Below are positions 31,059-42,292 of a stretch of 64,000 bases of DNA, one piece after another. The position numbers were made by a program, and so were the translations under genes. This DNA is from Globisporangium splendens. Lineage: Eukaryota; Oomycota; Peronosporomycetes; Pythiales; Pythiaceae. Each line of letters begins with the position of its first letter. Within the stretch, counting starts at the first letter, position 1. The stretch covers positions 1 to 64,000 of the forward strand of contig VFIW01000008.1 of the NCBI GenBank assembly GCA_006386115.1, given 5' to 3'. The notes beneath the pieces are model-generated. The model worked only from the letters and a program-made list of their open reading frames with translations, was not told where the DNA came from and did no database searches.

Positions 31059-31541
31059 GGAAATTCGTATCTGCGATGTAGGTGTGATGACCATTTAGTA
31101 AGTATGCTGACAAGCAAGCAAAACAAATAAACAAAACAAAAGAGCGATAGTTGTGCTTGGACTTTCAGACCGCGATAGGGCTGCTGCTTATAACGATATG
31201 CATGTGTGTGTTGCAAAAAATAGTTCCTATGCCAACATGAGCGCTATCGTCTCGCATTCCACACCTACATGCAGCAATGTCTAGTCAGTAGTGCCGTTCG
31301 ACGATTTGCAATAACACTGCCCCCAAGACTGTCGTTTTTATTGCCCCACCAATGCGGACAAGTTGACGGTCAGGTGTCAAGCAAGTCGCCCAAATGAACA
31401 TTAGCCAGGCGGCAACTTGTGCAGACATGGGCTTATTGCCAACTCACCGTAGCGAATATCCGAATCGTAAATAACAACAACAACAAAAAAACAAAAACAA
31501 ACAAACTATAAAGCCGAGCACTACCTCATCGCAGCACCATC
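31059..31541. other. intergenic (convergent 3' ends)
   Basis: The cysteine synthase and the minus-strand gene at 31542 converge here. Only AT- and AAC-rich spacer is seen (an AACAACAAC stretch at about 31470-31500). Confidence 0.4.
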
Positions 31542-32263
31542 CTAATAGCGCCGATCGTGTAAGTACTGTGTTTGGGCTTCAAAGCCTGCGTTCCTTCGCT
31601 CAAAGTGACTCGCACGCTCACGCACCCGCTCCGACTGAAACTTGCGCAGTTGCCGCAGATAGTGGCACTCTCGCAATACGTTGTTTCGAGCCGCGTAATT
31701 GTGGTCGGCGTCATTTGCATCCTCCATAGACTGATCTTCAGAGCTGGCGTACGCAGGATGCCATACGGACTGAGAAGCTGCAGTTAGAAACAACGTCAAG
31801 CAGTTCTGTTTGTAAGTCCATGCAATCAACCAAACTGTCCATCAGAGAATCACACCACCAGTGGTCTCACCATCGTAATCTTGCGCCAGCCGCAGCTTCT
31901 TCATTTCCTTCTCGATCACTTCGCCATGTGCTCCTCTTGCTCCAAGCCGATCTTCGCGCTGGTGCTCGCCTTCCATGGGTCTCCATTCGCGCTTCCTCCC
32001 CGCGCCTTGCATATTCTTGCTTTTCTTTTTCTTTCTTTTTGCTGCTGGGTCTTTGCGATTGGATTCTACATGCAACTAATGTGGCCCACGCCAATTTTGA
32101 CTCTCCTCAGGATCTGATCCTGAGTCAAATAGGGATAAAATTAGAGAAGTGATGCAGTACGCACTCTTTCTGAGTTGCTATATGCTGTGCGTTGCGAAAA
32201 CTCAAACGAAAACGACAGTCCCAGAGAGTGATGGTCACGATGAGTCGGTTTTGTGGCAAGCAT
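31542..32263 (-). CDS. unknown basic, helical protein (spliced)
   Basis: The proposed exons are 32165-32263, 31871-32075 and 31542-31777, giving 179 residues in one frame. Introns are 89 and 93 bp. The last intron is convincing (GTGAGA donor, TTTCTAACTGCAG branch plus acceptor). The middle exon is very basic (KRKKKKSK) and then helical (EVIEKEMKKLRLAQDYD). The last exon continues as a charged helix (LRECHYLRQLRKFQSERVRERA) ending in HDRRY. I do not recognise the family. A nuclear or RNA-linked role is conceivable from the basic composition but unsupported. The first exon (MLATKPTHRD) is tentative: the acceptor CACATTAG is weaker and other 5' ends are possible. Confidence 0.5.
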
Positions 32264-32736
32264 GTTTACCATTCGAAGACAACAAGCTGGCACAGCGACT
32301 GTTTTATTTTCTGAACTAGGGTGGATTTTCTTGGGATATCAATCTTTTCCCCTTTTCTCCCGCTGCTCGTGTGCTGTTGCACTTGTCTTGTAGAAGTTTG
32401 CCAGAGGGATACGTGCCACAATGGCACGCACGATGATGTCTCGAGTCCTTAACCTTTTCACTAACGTCTACAAAGTACCTCTCGATTTGCATAATTGTAA
32501 AAAATGACTTTAAGCCAATCGCACGGCTTCGAAGAGATAACAAACGATTGGCCAAGGAACCGTATTTTGAGCCAATCCAATGAAGAAGTGCAAGTTTTCA
32601 TGTCTCTCGGCTGCACTGCTTTAGAAATCCGTTTGCACCAAAATAACAATCGGTCGAACATCATTCCGATCTGGAGCAAGCACATACACGCGAGGGCTCT
32701 CAGTCTCGTTTCGCCACCCGGACAGGACACTCTTCC
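32264..32736. other. divergent promoter region
   Basis: This separates the minus-strand unknown gene from the PH-MAPK gene. It contains three CCAAT boxes (separate entry). No open frame of interest. Confidence 0.4.
32513..32578. promoter_or_regulatory. three CCAAT boxes upstream of PH-MAPK
   Basis: AGCCAATC (32513-32520), GATTGGCC (32546-32553, reverse) and AGCCAATCC (32570-32578) lie 160-225 bp before the kinase ATG. The central box is in the opposite orientation to the outer two. Confidence 0.55.
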
Positions 32737-35700
32737 ATGACCTCGTCTCCGACGTACGCGAGCTCCATGGCCACCCCCGCGAGCATCTCCGACGCGCTTC
32801 CCTCGTCTTCGGAGGCGATTGCGATGCGGCAGAGTGCCCACCACTTCCCGTACGACGACTTGACCTCCACAGGCGGCCGGCAGAGCGAGAAGCGCACGAG
32901 CACGACGTCACTGGACTCGGCGCTGGCGGACCGGATCCCGAACGAGGTGCGGCTGAAGTTCCACTGGGAAGGATACCTACAGAAGCGCTCCGACTGGCTC
33001 AAGCACTGGGAAACGTACTACTTCGTGCTCCGTGGACGCGCGCTCTACTGCTACTTGTCGGAAGAAGACGCGCGCCAGCAGCCAGAAAAGTCCAAGATCA
33101 AGAAAGGCAAGTTTGGCTTTGCCGACCGCGTGACGCTGTTTAAAGTGTGGAATATCGAAGAAACCGCACCGCAGCAACAGGGGCAGACGACGTCGACGGA
33201 TGCAAATCTTCAAACTCAGAGCAGCCTCGATACCTCCATTGCGTCGCCGTTCCGGTTTACGTTGGAAACCGAAAAGGGGCATCAGCTGCACTTTCGCACG
33301 AATTCCGAAGCAGCGAAGCATGTGTGGCTCCAATACGCAGCGAATGCAATCGACGACTATGACCTTCAAGGTGGTCTCCGGCCGCAGACCAAGCGGTTGC
33401 GAACCAATGTGCACGACTTTTACAACGGCTACGAGTACCTGTATGCAGCACTATGCGATCGATTTGATGTGGATCTCTATGAAGCCTCGACTGGCTTTGT
33501 GTCACCAAGCATTACCGCATCGGGTGGAGGAAGCGCAGACCGAATCAGCATTTCGAACAGCAGTGGCAGTAGCAAGAAACTCCAGACGGCTTACTCGCCC
33601 GTCGCACCGAACCAGCCGATCAGCAAATCGAACGTAGTGCCAGCACTGGACCATATCGTCATGCGGTTTTTCTCGCTGTTAAGCCCCGATGTGATTCTTC
33701 GCTCGAATTACCTACCGATGGTTCACTTTGCGGGTAAGTATCGAGGTTACAGTGGCGTGTTGGAGTTTTTCACGCGGCTTTCGCAGTCCGTCCGATTCGA
33801 GCAATTCAGCGTCGAACAGATTGATATCGAGGAAGAAGAAAGCCGATCGGCGAAGCACAATCGCATCCTGGTTGTCTCAGGACGAGAGACCATGCAAGTT
33901 CGATACAATCAGACCACTTTTATGCAGCAATGGACGCACAAGCTGCACTTCAAGCCAAATGGTGGTGGTCTCGTGAGTCGCTGGGAGATATTTGGTGATG
34001 TTGTTGCATCGAGCGTTGTCTTCAAGGCACCCGGTTTCACCACAAATCTCACCCTGCCGTCGCTTTCCGAGAGGATCCGAGAATCGTTCGTCGGCGGATA
34101 CATTGTCACAATCAATTTACAACAAATCGCTGACGTACGCTCAAGGGAGCTACAGAGAGATGTAAGTTTTTTGGCTGGTTTATCGTGTTTCAAGGTGACT
34201 AGACTTATGTTCTCACCACTTTGTACCCTACGAGCAGAAATTTTTCGTCCGGTGCTCGCTTGATGCGAACGAGTTTGACGGTGTCTGGCACACTGAAGCT
34301 CAATCAAGAGCGGCTGCGCCACTGGAAAGCAAGGTGGAGAATGGGAAATCTCACGACGCTCACGCTACTAATGGCAAAAGCTCACCGGGTTCCGAGGATG
34401 CGCTTACGTCTTTGGTGTACTGCTACAACCAGGAATTGTATTTGCAGTTTGATCGACTCTCGAGAGACGACAACACGATTCTTTTGGTTGAGTTTTGCCG
34501 CGAATCGAACCGAGAGGTTGTTGCGCGAACGCACGTGAACTTGGCAAGTTTCCTGAACTACCAGATTGACAGCAAGAGCAGTAGTAGCCGCAGACGGGCA
34601 CAAAAGAAGGAAGACGAGAAATCTTTGAAGGAGCTACAGAGTTATGTCCTGTCGAACGACCACCAAAGCTTTTTCGGGAAGCTGATCATCGGGCTGAAGA
34701 TTTCGTCGCTTTCTGCTGCAAGACGTGAAGGGAGATCTCGTCGGCAATCGTCACTGCGCTCGTCAGGTCGTGATAGCAACATGTCTGGAGCTCGTGGCAG
34801 CAGTATGTCTGGAGCGCGTGACAGCAGCATGTCGGGAATGCGTGACAGTAACATGTCTGATGACATGAGCGAGATGAGTATCCAGTCTGGAAGTCGCACT
34901 GGATTTCGAGCGTTCGCCTCTGCTGCGAGACTGGCAGCTGGATCACCTAGTCCGACCCAAGAAGACGTCATGCATCAGTTTATCATCAATGGCGTCCGAT
35001 ACCAATTGGCAGAAAAGTACCGCATGGTCAAAATCGTCGGGAAAGGTACTTACGGCGAAGTCATTGCTGCAAGCGATTTCGTGAACGGCGGAACGTATGC
35101 GATCAAGAAGCTGGGGCAGTTCTTACGGCATCCGAAGGTCGCGATGCTGGCGCTGCGCGAGATCAAGTTGATGAATGAAATTGGATCACACCCGTGCCTG
35201 ATGGAGATCCATGAACTTCAACGACCTCTTGACTACGATCATTTTGAGGACTTGTATATTATCCAGCCACTGATGGAGATGGATTTGTGCCGCATCATCC
35301 ACTCGAAAGAGCATCTGAGTGATGACCAGATCCAGTATTTCATCTACCAGCTGCTATGTGGCATCAAGTATTTGCATTCCGCAAACGTCCTTCACCGCGA
35401 TTTGAAGCCAAGCAATATTCTAGTGAACTCCGATTGTCGTCTGAAGATTTGTGATTTTGGACTAGCACGTCATGCAAATGATCGAGATCTCGAAGAAGGA
35501 CTGTCCGAGTATGTTGTTACACGCTGGTATCGCGCGCCAGAGTTGCTGCTGGCAAATTCGTACACGAAGGCTATCGACATGTGGTCGATTGGCTGTATTT
35601 TCGCGGAGCTCCTTGGGAGAAGAATCATGTTCCCTGGAAAATCGTACGTGGACCAACTGAAAGTGATCATTGAAGTCGTCGGCACCCCTACGACTTTCAA

Positions 35701-36082
35701 TTTCTGCGATAACCCGGTGGCTCGACGCTTTGCTGGACGACAATTCCTCATTCAAAGCGAAAAAGTTGAGAAGGTGGACTGGCAGAAGATTTTCCCAGAA
35801 GCCAACCCGGAAGGACTCGATCTGCTGGACAAGTTACTGCAGTTTGATCCTACCAATCGAATCACAGCTGAAGAAGCACTGGAACACCCATACGTGAGCC
35901 AGTGGCGCGATATTCAGATGGAAAAGCCGTGCCAGGCAGAAGTCGCGAGCAAGTTGACCCAGTTCGACTACTCTCAAATCCCATGGGACCCGCAGACTCT
36001 GAAAGACTATCTCTACGAGGAAGTGATGAAAGCTCAGCGCACCCCTGGATCCGGAAATGACCGATTTTATCCGACGTTTTAG
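32737..36082 (+). CDS. PH domain - NTF2-like - C2-like - MAP kinase fusion
   Basis: Exons 32737-34161 and 34238-36082 join in phase to 1089 residues. In order: a PH domain at about 77-210 (WEGYLQKRSDWLKHWETYYFVL start, conserved Trp near the end); an NTF2/SnoaL-like segment at about 305-430 (HFAGKYRGYSGVLEFFTRL); a possible C2-like region spanning the splice junction at about 455-590; a Ser-rich linker with four 8-residue repeats; and a full CMGC/MAP kinase at about 735-1030. The kinase has GKGTYGEV, AIKKL, HRDLKPSN, CDFGLA, VTRWYRAPE, DMWSIGCIFAE and a C-terminal common-docking-like region. The activation loop reads SEY (898-900) where ERK-type kinases have TEY. The PH domain suggests lipid-directed recruitment. 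The 76-bp intron is GTAAGT...GAGCAG. All catalytic residues are intact. Confidence 0.9.
34769..34864 (+). repeat. 24-bp coding tandem repeat in kinase linker
   Basis: Four in-frame 24-base units encode RDSNMSGA, RGSSMSGA, RDSSMSGM and RDSNMSDD, a phosphorylatable Ser/Met linker just before the kinase domain. Confidence 0.85.
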
Positions 36083-36810
36083 GACATTCGAAAGGGTGAT
36101 GTGAAGGTACAGGGATAATCAATCGATAGAGATTTGAACGGAAAACGGCAATGCCAATCTGTTCGGGCAGTCCACGTTCGTTGTGGGTTGTGGACGTAGC
36201 TGAGTCAAACCTATTGTAGATGCCGGTCAAACAGATATCAACGAATGCAAAGCTCCCACAAGGCACAATGTTGGACTCATCAACGAGACAGGAATGGTGT
36301 GATCGTTAAACTTCTGGTGCTGACTTCGAAACGAAATGGATTTTGTCTGCGTGCATTCGGACGATATCGCCCAGCTGCTGCTTGCGACGTGCCCAATTTG
36401 CCACGTTGTAAGCAATTTGCTTACACTTATGCGGGTTCCAACTCAACATGAGCAGTGAGTCCATTTGGCACACGTTGAGCGCAGCACTCAATACAGACGA
36501 CGCATCCTTTCAGGTGCTCGAGAATGTGCATTCTGATACCCTCTCCAAATCATCGGCTGTTCAAAACCTTCAAAACAAATAATTCCACCAATATAGCCAA
36601 TCATCATTCCCTAAACTATGTCTATAATTGTTTTCATCAAATAAGAATCCCCCGTGGCATTTCAGATCTTCGTGATTGGTAGAAACCTCGGTTCAGCAGC
36701 TCTTTGCACACCACAGAAGCTGCTCAGCTGTGAGTGCCACCGCCAGTAATTCCCCAGCAAAGAGAGGCGAGAAGCGCGTCAATCAGCCCAAGGGGTATCC
36801 TCTGACCACG
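36083..36810. other. intergenic, nothing recognised
   Basis: This spacer between the PH-MAPK stop and the uS9m start shows no domain on either strand. The frame of the uS9m gene is open from 36676, but that part looks like leader. Confidence 0.4.
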
Positions 36811-37770
36811 ATGAAGCTGCTCGTCCAGCGGCTCGCGCGCGTGAGCGTGCGCTCCCTCACTGCGTCCTCCTCGTCCTCGATCGCCGCGGCCGGCGCTGTG
36901 TCCTTTGCGCAGAGCAGCGCCACCTCGGCGCTCTTCGCCGTGCGCCAACCGGCGTCCTCCCCATTGCTCGCTGTGCGCGCTTTCAGCAGCAACGGCAAGA
37001 AGACCGCCAAGCCTTCTGCGAGCGACGACAGCTCGGACTCCGACTCGGACGGTGAAGACGACGAAGAGCTCAAGAAGAAGCAGATCGCCGAACAGCGTCG
37101 CGCCAAAGCCGCCGCGAAGGCCGGACTCCAGAAGGACGCCGACATCGACGATGACTGGGATGAAGAGCGATGGGGAGCCCTCGACTCGGAGGATTGGCAG
37201 GGGTTCGAAGGTGATCTCGATGCCATGACCGAAGAAGGCGTGCCGACGTGGTTGCACTCAGTGCGCGAGCTCAGTGCGATCAACGACGAGAAGCGCATGC
37301 GCGCCAAGCTCGCTCGTCGCGCCATGGAAGAAGCCAAGAAGAACGTCGTGCGTCACCGCAAGGTGGACGAACAGGGGCGTGCGTACGGCACTGGTCGTCG
37401 TAAGACGAGTACGGCGCGTGTGTGGGTGAAGAAGAGCGAGAAGCCTTTCGAGGGTCGCATCTCGATCAACAAGAAGGATCTCGTGGACTACTTGGTCCGT
37501 GACACCCACCGTGAAGACGTGCTCAAGCCGTTCTCGGTCATCGACCAAATGGGTCAATTCGACGTGTACTGCACAGTGAAGGGCGGTGGTTTGACTGGTC
37601 AGGCCGGTGCGATCCGTCACGGTATCGCGCGTGCGCTGCAAAACTTTGACCCAGAGTACCGCGCGCCTCTCAAGAAGGAAGGTTTGATCACGAGAGACCC
37701 GAGAATGGTCGAGAGAAAGAAGCCAGGTCAGCCAAAGGCACGAAAGAAATTCCAGTGGGTCAAGAGATAG
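36811..37770 (+). CDS. mitochondrial ribosomal protein uS9m
   Basis: This is a 319-residue single-exon protein. The N-terminus (MKLLVQRLARVSVRSLTASS) is a mitochondrial presequence rich in Arg/Ser. An acidic region of about 100 residues follows, ending in DDDWDEERWGALDSEDW. The C-terminal 135 residues are ribosomal protein S9: YGTGRRKTSTARVWVKK, INKKDLVDYL, VKGGGLTGQAGAIRHGIARAL and the tail ARKKFQWVKR, whose final Lys/Arg residues reach the decoding P site. ATG 36811 is preferred because the presequence starts there. Confidence 0.93.
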   Translation: MKLLVQRLARVSVRSLTASSSSSIAAAGAVSFAQSSATSALFAVRQPASSPLLAVRAFSSNGKKTAKPSASDDSSDSDSDGEDDEELKKKQIAEQRRAKAAAKAGLQKDADIDDDWDEERWGALDSEDWQGFEGDLDAMTEEGVPTWLHSVRELSAINDEKRMRAKLARRAMEEAKKNVVRHRKVDEQGRAYGTGRRKTSTARVWVKKSEKPFEGRISINKKDLVDYLVRDTHREDVLKPFSVIDQMGQFDVYCTVKGGGLTGQAGAIRHGIARALQNFDPEYRAPLKKEGLITRDPRMVERKKPGQPKARKKFQWVKR

Positions 37771-38354
37771 ACGAGGAGAGAGCGAGTGGGTCGTTTCATG
37801 TGGTGCTTTTCTTTTCTCCTTTTATCGAGATGCTGTGCAACGGTGGGCGGCTTTCAGCGCTTGTTGCTGCACCAGCTTTTTCCGATTTACGTTGACATGA
37901 TCAGACCAAACAGACAGGGAACGAGAGCAGCAGTGCTGCCCCCTTTGCTGCTCTTGTAGAGGGCGTGAATGCAAGCAAGAAAATACAACAGAAACCGAAA
38001 CGTGAAAGTGCAGCTTTTGGATTGTTCTGCTTTCTTCTTGCTTTGATGCACGCGTTCACGCACGCGGTGCTACTCCTACGGACTACGGACACCTTTTCGA
38101 TTGTTTGCTTACTACAGACTTTGACACGCATGATTGCGCTCCTTGTACTAATCATGACTATAGAAATGTCGCTGCGCTTCAAGGCTCACTTCAAACGGAG
38201 TATTGGATACATTGAGCGGACGAGCATATGCATGCATGCTCAACGGATTGCAGTTTATCTGACGCAGTTTCTTTTCGTGTGTTTGTGATTCCCTGTCTTA
38301 GTATCTAAGGCAGTTGGTCCTTTCGAAAAAAAGATACATTCAGGAACGCCGTTC
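37771..38354. other. intergenic (convergent 3' ends)
   Basis: This lies between uS9m (plus) and Snf7 (minus). Only short frames without domains. Confidence 0.4.
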
Positions 38355-39128
38355 TCAGAGAGCCATCGACGCTTCAAGTTTACGCAACGCCTCTAATTCG
38401 TCTTCGTCGGCATGTCCTACAACATTAATATTCGACTCCACCCGATGGGTTGGCACTTCTGGCAAGTTGTATTGCGGCGCCGATGCGACCGGAACAGGAA
38501 CTCTGGCTGGTGCTGCGGCGGCAGCTGGCGCAGGAAGCTGAGCCGTTGCGGTGGCTGGCGCAGCTTCTGCGGGGACATAGGCAGGCGGCGCTTTCAGGGC
38601 TTCTTCCTCCAAGTCGAGTTCTTCCATCATGCGCAGTTCCTCTTCCAACTCGTCGTCGTCGTACAGTTGCGAACCCAGCGGCTGCGAGATCGCGCGGCCA
38701 ATTTCGTCCGCCGTAGCCATTTCTTCCTGGATATCATCCATAATGTTGTCGACCGTGTCGACGTTCATTTGGCCGTGGATAGCCTTCATTTGGTTGGCGC
38801 CAGAGCGAAGCGCAGTGAAGGTCTCCATGTTCACGTGCGCGCTCTCGAGAGTCATGACCTGCGTTTCCAGCGTCATGCGAGCGCCTTGGAGCTTCTCGAT
38901 CTCGGCTTCGTACATTTTCTTGCGCTTCAGTGCGAAGATGGCGCCGCGCTTGTCTTTGCCTGCAGACTTCTTCTTGGCTTCTTCCAGTTGCATCACGATC
39001 TTCTTCTCAATGTGCAGCTCGCGCTTCTCGAGCGTGTCGAGCTGCTCGCGGATCTTGCGGATCGTGTCGGCGGTGGCTTGCGGCGTCGCCTTCACTGGAG
39101 GCGCGGACTTGCGACCGAAGAGGTTCAT
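38355..39128 (-). CDS. ESCRT-III subunit Snf7/CHMP4 (VPS32)
   Basis: This is a 257-residue single-exon protein. It begins MNLFGRKSAPPVKAT and contains the basic coiled-coil core (KIREQLDTLEKRELHIEKKI, ALKRKKMYEAEIEKL). Central helices include GANQMKAIHGQMNVDTVDNIMDDI, and an acidic autoinhibitory C-terminus follows (DDDELEEELRMMEELDLEEE). The Ala/Pro-rich linker before the last helix is longer than in animals. The C-terminal DELEALRKLEASMAL resembles the helix bound by Bro1/ALIX-type proteins. Snf7 polymerises on membranes to cut vesicle necks in multivesicular body sorting, cytokinesis and membrane repair. Confidence 0.95.
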   Translation of the reverse strand: MNLFGRKSAPPVKATPQATADTIRKIREQLDTLEKRELHIEKKIVMQLEEAKKKSAGKDKRGAIFALKRKKMYEAEIEKLQGARMTLETQVMTLESAHVNMETFTALRSGANQMKAIHGQMNVDTVDNIMDDIQEEMATADEIGRAISQPLGSQLYDDDELEEELRMMEELDLEEEALKAPPAYVPAEAAPATATAQLPAPAAAAAPARVPVPVASAPQYNLPEVPTHRVESNINVVGHADEDELEALRKLEASMAL

Positions 39129-39728
39129 GGCTGCGCGTATAGATAGATAGAGAGAGAGGGGTGCGGACTACGGAGAACGAGTGAGTGAGAGAGGTGGCGA
39201 GTGCGTGGACCGCGATCGAGTGCGAGGACGCAGGGAAGCGCTGGGAATATGCTGCTGTGAGCCGCTGTAGCTGGTTCTTCCTAGCTTCCATGGTGACCAA
39301 CATTCCCAGTGGCAACCCAATTCTGGAAACGTGCCACTTTCTAACGTTACTTCAGAGGAAGTGTCACTTTTAACCGCTACTTTGGACCTGGATTCTTTCC
39401 TCTTTCTCCAAATCTTGATCATTGGGGAGATAGACAGGTTAAGATCACATAAAGAGGTAAATGTTATAATTATTGTGAGTAAACCGTGGTATCCAGTTAA
39501 TCAGCTTTTTTATAGAGCCTGTGAGAAACAGGTTTTCCTGTAGGACAGTCACAAACACGAGAATGAATCTCGTCAATTACCTCTTAATAGAGCGTAAATA
39601 CTGCAGAATTGGCATAGACTATTACGAAAGGGACAACGCATGATCGTGAAGATAAGGATGCACTTTGCATTCGGCAGTTAGTGTCTGCTCCGCGCGCACA
39701 ACGCAATTCGCTTCCGACCGCTCAAGAC
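39129..39728. other. divergent promoter region
   Basis: This lies between Snf7 (minus) and the glycosyltransferase (plus). It has a short TAGA/GA repeat at 39139-39160 in the Snf7 leader and otherwise AT-rich spacer. Confidence 0.4.
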
Positions 39729-40802
39729 ATGCGCGAGCTGCGCCTCATGCACGTTCGACTGCACCGACCCCTGCTCCCCAGCTACCACATCCGACAGAAG
39801 TACCCGTGGACGAAGCGCATCACGGTCCTGCGCACGCTGCTCGTGACGCTGCTGCTCCTGCTCTCCTGGGTGTATCTCCAGCTCGTGGTGCGGTACGGCA
39901 GCATCTCGCCAGTGGCGACGTCGTTGTTCACACGCCCGTACCACGGCAGAAGCGACACGGACTTCCCACCCAAGACGACACCGCCATGGCACCCCAAGTT
40001 CCGCGTCGTAGTGTCGATGACGACCACGCCGAACCGTCTCGATAAGGTCATGGACAGCGTGCGGTCGCTCACGAAGCAGAGTCTCGTGCCGGACCAAATC
40101 TACGTCAACATCCCCAAGGGTCCCATGAAACGCCACCCGGAGCGCTCCTACGACGACGTGGTCATGCCCCCTGAGCTCGAGAGTCTTGCGCCGCTTGTGA
40201 AGATCAATCGATGCGTGGACGATGGCCCAGCGACGAAGCTTCTTGGGGCTTTGCGCCTCGAACATGACCCCTCGACGCTCATCATCACCGTGGACGATGA
40301 CTTTGAGTACCCGAAGCAGTTGGTGGAAGCGCTGGCGTGGGAAGCCGAGGCGAGCAAGGACGATGTATTGGGAATATGCGGATGGGGAATGCTGCCGGTT
40401 TGGCACAAGGTTGGCGTCGTGCCTGCGTATGTGCCCTACTTTATGCGTCCGCGCGGGCGCTTCGTTGACATCCTGCAGGCGTGCTGTGGAAATGCGTATC
40501 GTCGAGGCTTTTTCCACGACATCGAAGCGTTCGCGGAGATCCCGCCTGTGTGCGTGACTGTGGACGACGTGTGGATTGCGGGGTATCTGCGCACCATTGA
40601 GCACCGCCGCAGTGCGATCATCAGCAAACGGCTGGACCCGGAAGACCCGCCATGGAAAATCGCTGAAGCCAAATCAGAAGCCAAGAAGATGACGTTATCG
40701 AACTACAACCACGAGAAGCAGATCCACTACAAGTGCGTCCAGGCCATCGAGAAGAAATTCAAGACCAGGTGGACACGCAACTTCGAGGATGCGAGTCATT
40801 GA
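39729..40802 (+). CDS. type II membrane glycosyltransferase
   Basis: This is a 357-residue single-exon protein. A short cytosolic Arg/His tail is followed by one membrane anchor at about 31-52 (ITVLRTLLVTLLLLLSWVYL) and a lumenal domain, the layout of Golgi enzymes. The catalytic part has VVVSMTTTPNRL, DQIYVNIPKG, INRCVDDGPATKLLGAL and the metal-binding TVDDDFEYP (DDD at 189-191, a DxD-type motif). These are followed by GWGML and VCVTVDDVWIAGYL. A conserved stramenopile/algal group of putative glycosyltransferases has this pattern. The sugar and acceptor are unknown. The frame opens with a GTG at 39681, so the ATG at 39729 is the start. Confidence 0.82.
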   Translation: MRELRLMHVRLHRPLLPSYHIRQKYPWTKRITVLRTLLVTLLLLLSWVYLQLVVRYGSISPVATSLFTRPYHGRSDTDFPPKTTPPWHPKFRVVVSMTTTPNRLDKVMDSVRSLTKQSLVPDQIYVNIPKGPMKRHPERSYDDVVMPPELESLAPLVKINRCVDDGPATKLLGALRLEHDPSTLIITVDDDFEYPKQLVEALAWEAEASKDDVLGICGWGMLPVWHKVGVVPAYVPYFMRPRGRFVDILQACCGNAYRRGFFHDIEAFAEIPPVCVTVDDVWIAGYLRTIEHRRSAIISKRLDPEDPPWKIAEAKSEAKKMTLSNYNHEKQIHYKCVQAIEKKFKTRWTRNFEDASH

Positions 40803-41014
40803 AACAGGACAATAGGATAAAGAAAGACACGTGGATAAAACTGCACATTTAGATTCAACACAAAGTCAGCTGGATTGATCGTTTATCTGCAATGTTCTTC
40901 CATTTCTTCGCTTATGGCCAGTAGTAGCATTGGACTCCTACATGCTTGCTTTATGGTTTCGCTCACCAAGGTCAAGTTATTTTTAAGAGAAAGGAGACGC
41001 AACGGCATTTCTCC

Positions 41015-42292
41015 TTATTCTTTGCCGTCGTGGAGAGTTCCCGCTTCATCCACTGACGAAATTTGTCTGCAGACATGTCCCAGAAACAAGCACATCGGTC
41101 AGATCTCGGTTACAATGCCATTCCACAAGTGCGCATCTGAAAAAAATGTACGTACATCCATTTCTTGTCGAGGGTCTCCTTCCACAGCGTCACCTTGTGG
41201 TCGCCTGAGGACACCGCGAGCACGTTTCCGGTCACAGACCAGCTCACGCGCCACACCGGGGCTTCAAAAGTGTGCAGCAGCTCACGCTTCCAAGGTCCGT
41301 TCTCCTCCGTCTGCGACCAAATGTATACGTGCTTGTCCTCCGAGCAACTCGCGATCAGGTTCACAGGCATGCCCGTGCTCGGTGCCCACGCGGCATCGCG
41401 TACCCAGTCCGAGTGCGCGGGTGCCGAGCTGATGTCCTCCTTTGTCCACTCGGTCTGACCTTCAGCCAAGCTCCAGATCTTGATGGTCTTATCGCACGAG
41501 GCGGTCACAATGCGACGGATTGGACCCGTCTCGCCCTTGGAACCAAGCGAGTTGAACGGCGCCCAGCTCACAGCATTGCAACCGAGCGAGCTGTCCTTGA
41601 AGTGGCTCACGCTCCAGCCCTCAGCTGCATAGAAGCACAAACACAGAAAGGAAGGTTAGATCCCACTAGAATACTATGCAACATAGGAAGTATGACATCG
41701 CAGTGCGCACTCGAGTAGCTGATGATGGAGACGTTGCCGTCGGCGGACGCGCACGCGAGCGAGAGACCGTACTCATGCGGCGCCCACGCGATCGAGTTGA
41801 CCGACGCTTCGTGGAACGCGTGCACGTACGTCTGCGCCCACTGGTTCAAGCTCTGCTCTCTGTAGATAATCACTTTGCCATCGTACGAGCACGACGCCAG
41901 CAGCGCGCCGAACTTTGGGTGCGCCCACGCCACCTGCCACACAGGACCCTCGTGTCTGCAGGGGACAAGAGGTTACAACGTCAGCCGCATATTCAACATA
42001 GCAACATTAAAGTGCTGCCTAAAGACTCGTACCCGGTGAGCAGTTGCTCGTTGTTCTGCACTTCGCCCGTGACGTCGTACACTTTGACCGTTCGGTCGGA
42101 CGAGCACGTCGCCAGGCGCTTGCCGTAGTAGTCCAATTGCGCGTCGTGCTGGACATGGAGCAACCACAGAGCATGGGTGAGTGTGAAATGAAGCACACTG
42201 TAGAGACACGCACACACACTGCAATATAAAGCCCAACAACGTACGATCATGTCCTCATGCTGCGTGTCGATGGAGAGGATCGGGGCTGCCAT
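41015..42292 (-). CDS. SEC13: SEC13, COPII coat / nuclear pore WD40 protein
   Basis: Five exons (42245-42292, 42033-42148, 41711-41955, 41156-41624, 41015-41066) join in frame to 309 residues. Introns are 77-102 bp. Signature phrases in order: [134 protein letters not shown] and VTLWKE. This is the six-bladed SEC13 propeller that pairs with SEC31 in COPII cages and also works in the nuclear pore Y-complex. The last exon, reached by a GTACGT...CTGCAG intron, supplies [12 protein letters not shown], matching the family C-terminus. Reading through instead would give an aberrant tail. Confidence 0.94.

Noticed and set aside
32152..32319. 55-codon plus-strand frame with a signal-peptide-like start
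   Set aside because: It lies antisense to the spliced gene at 31542-32263, has no domain and is short enough to arise by chance.
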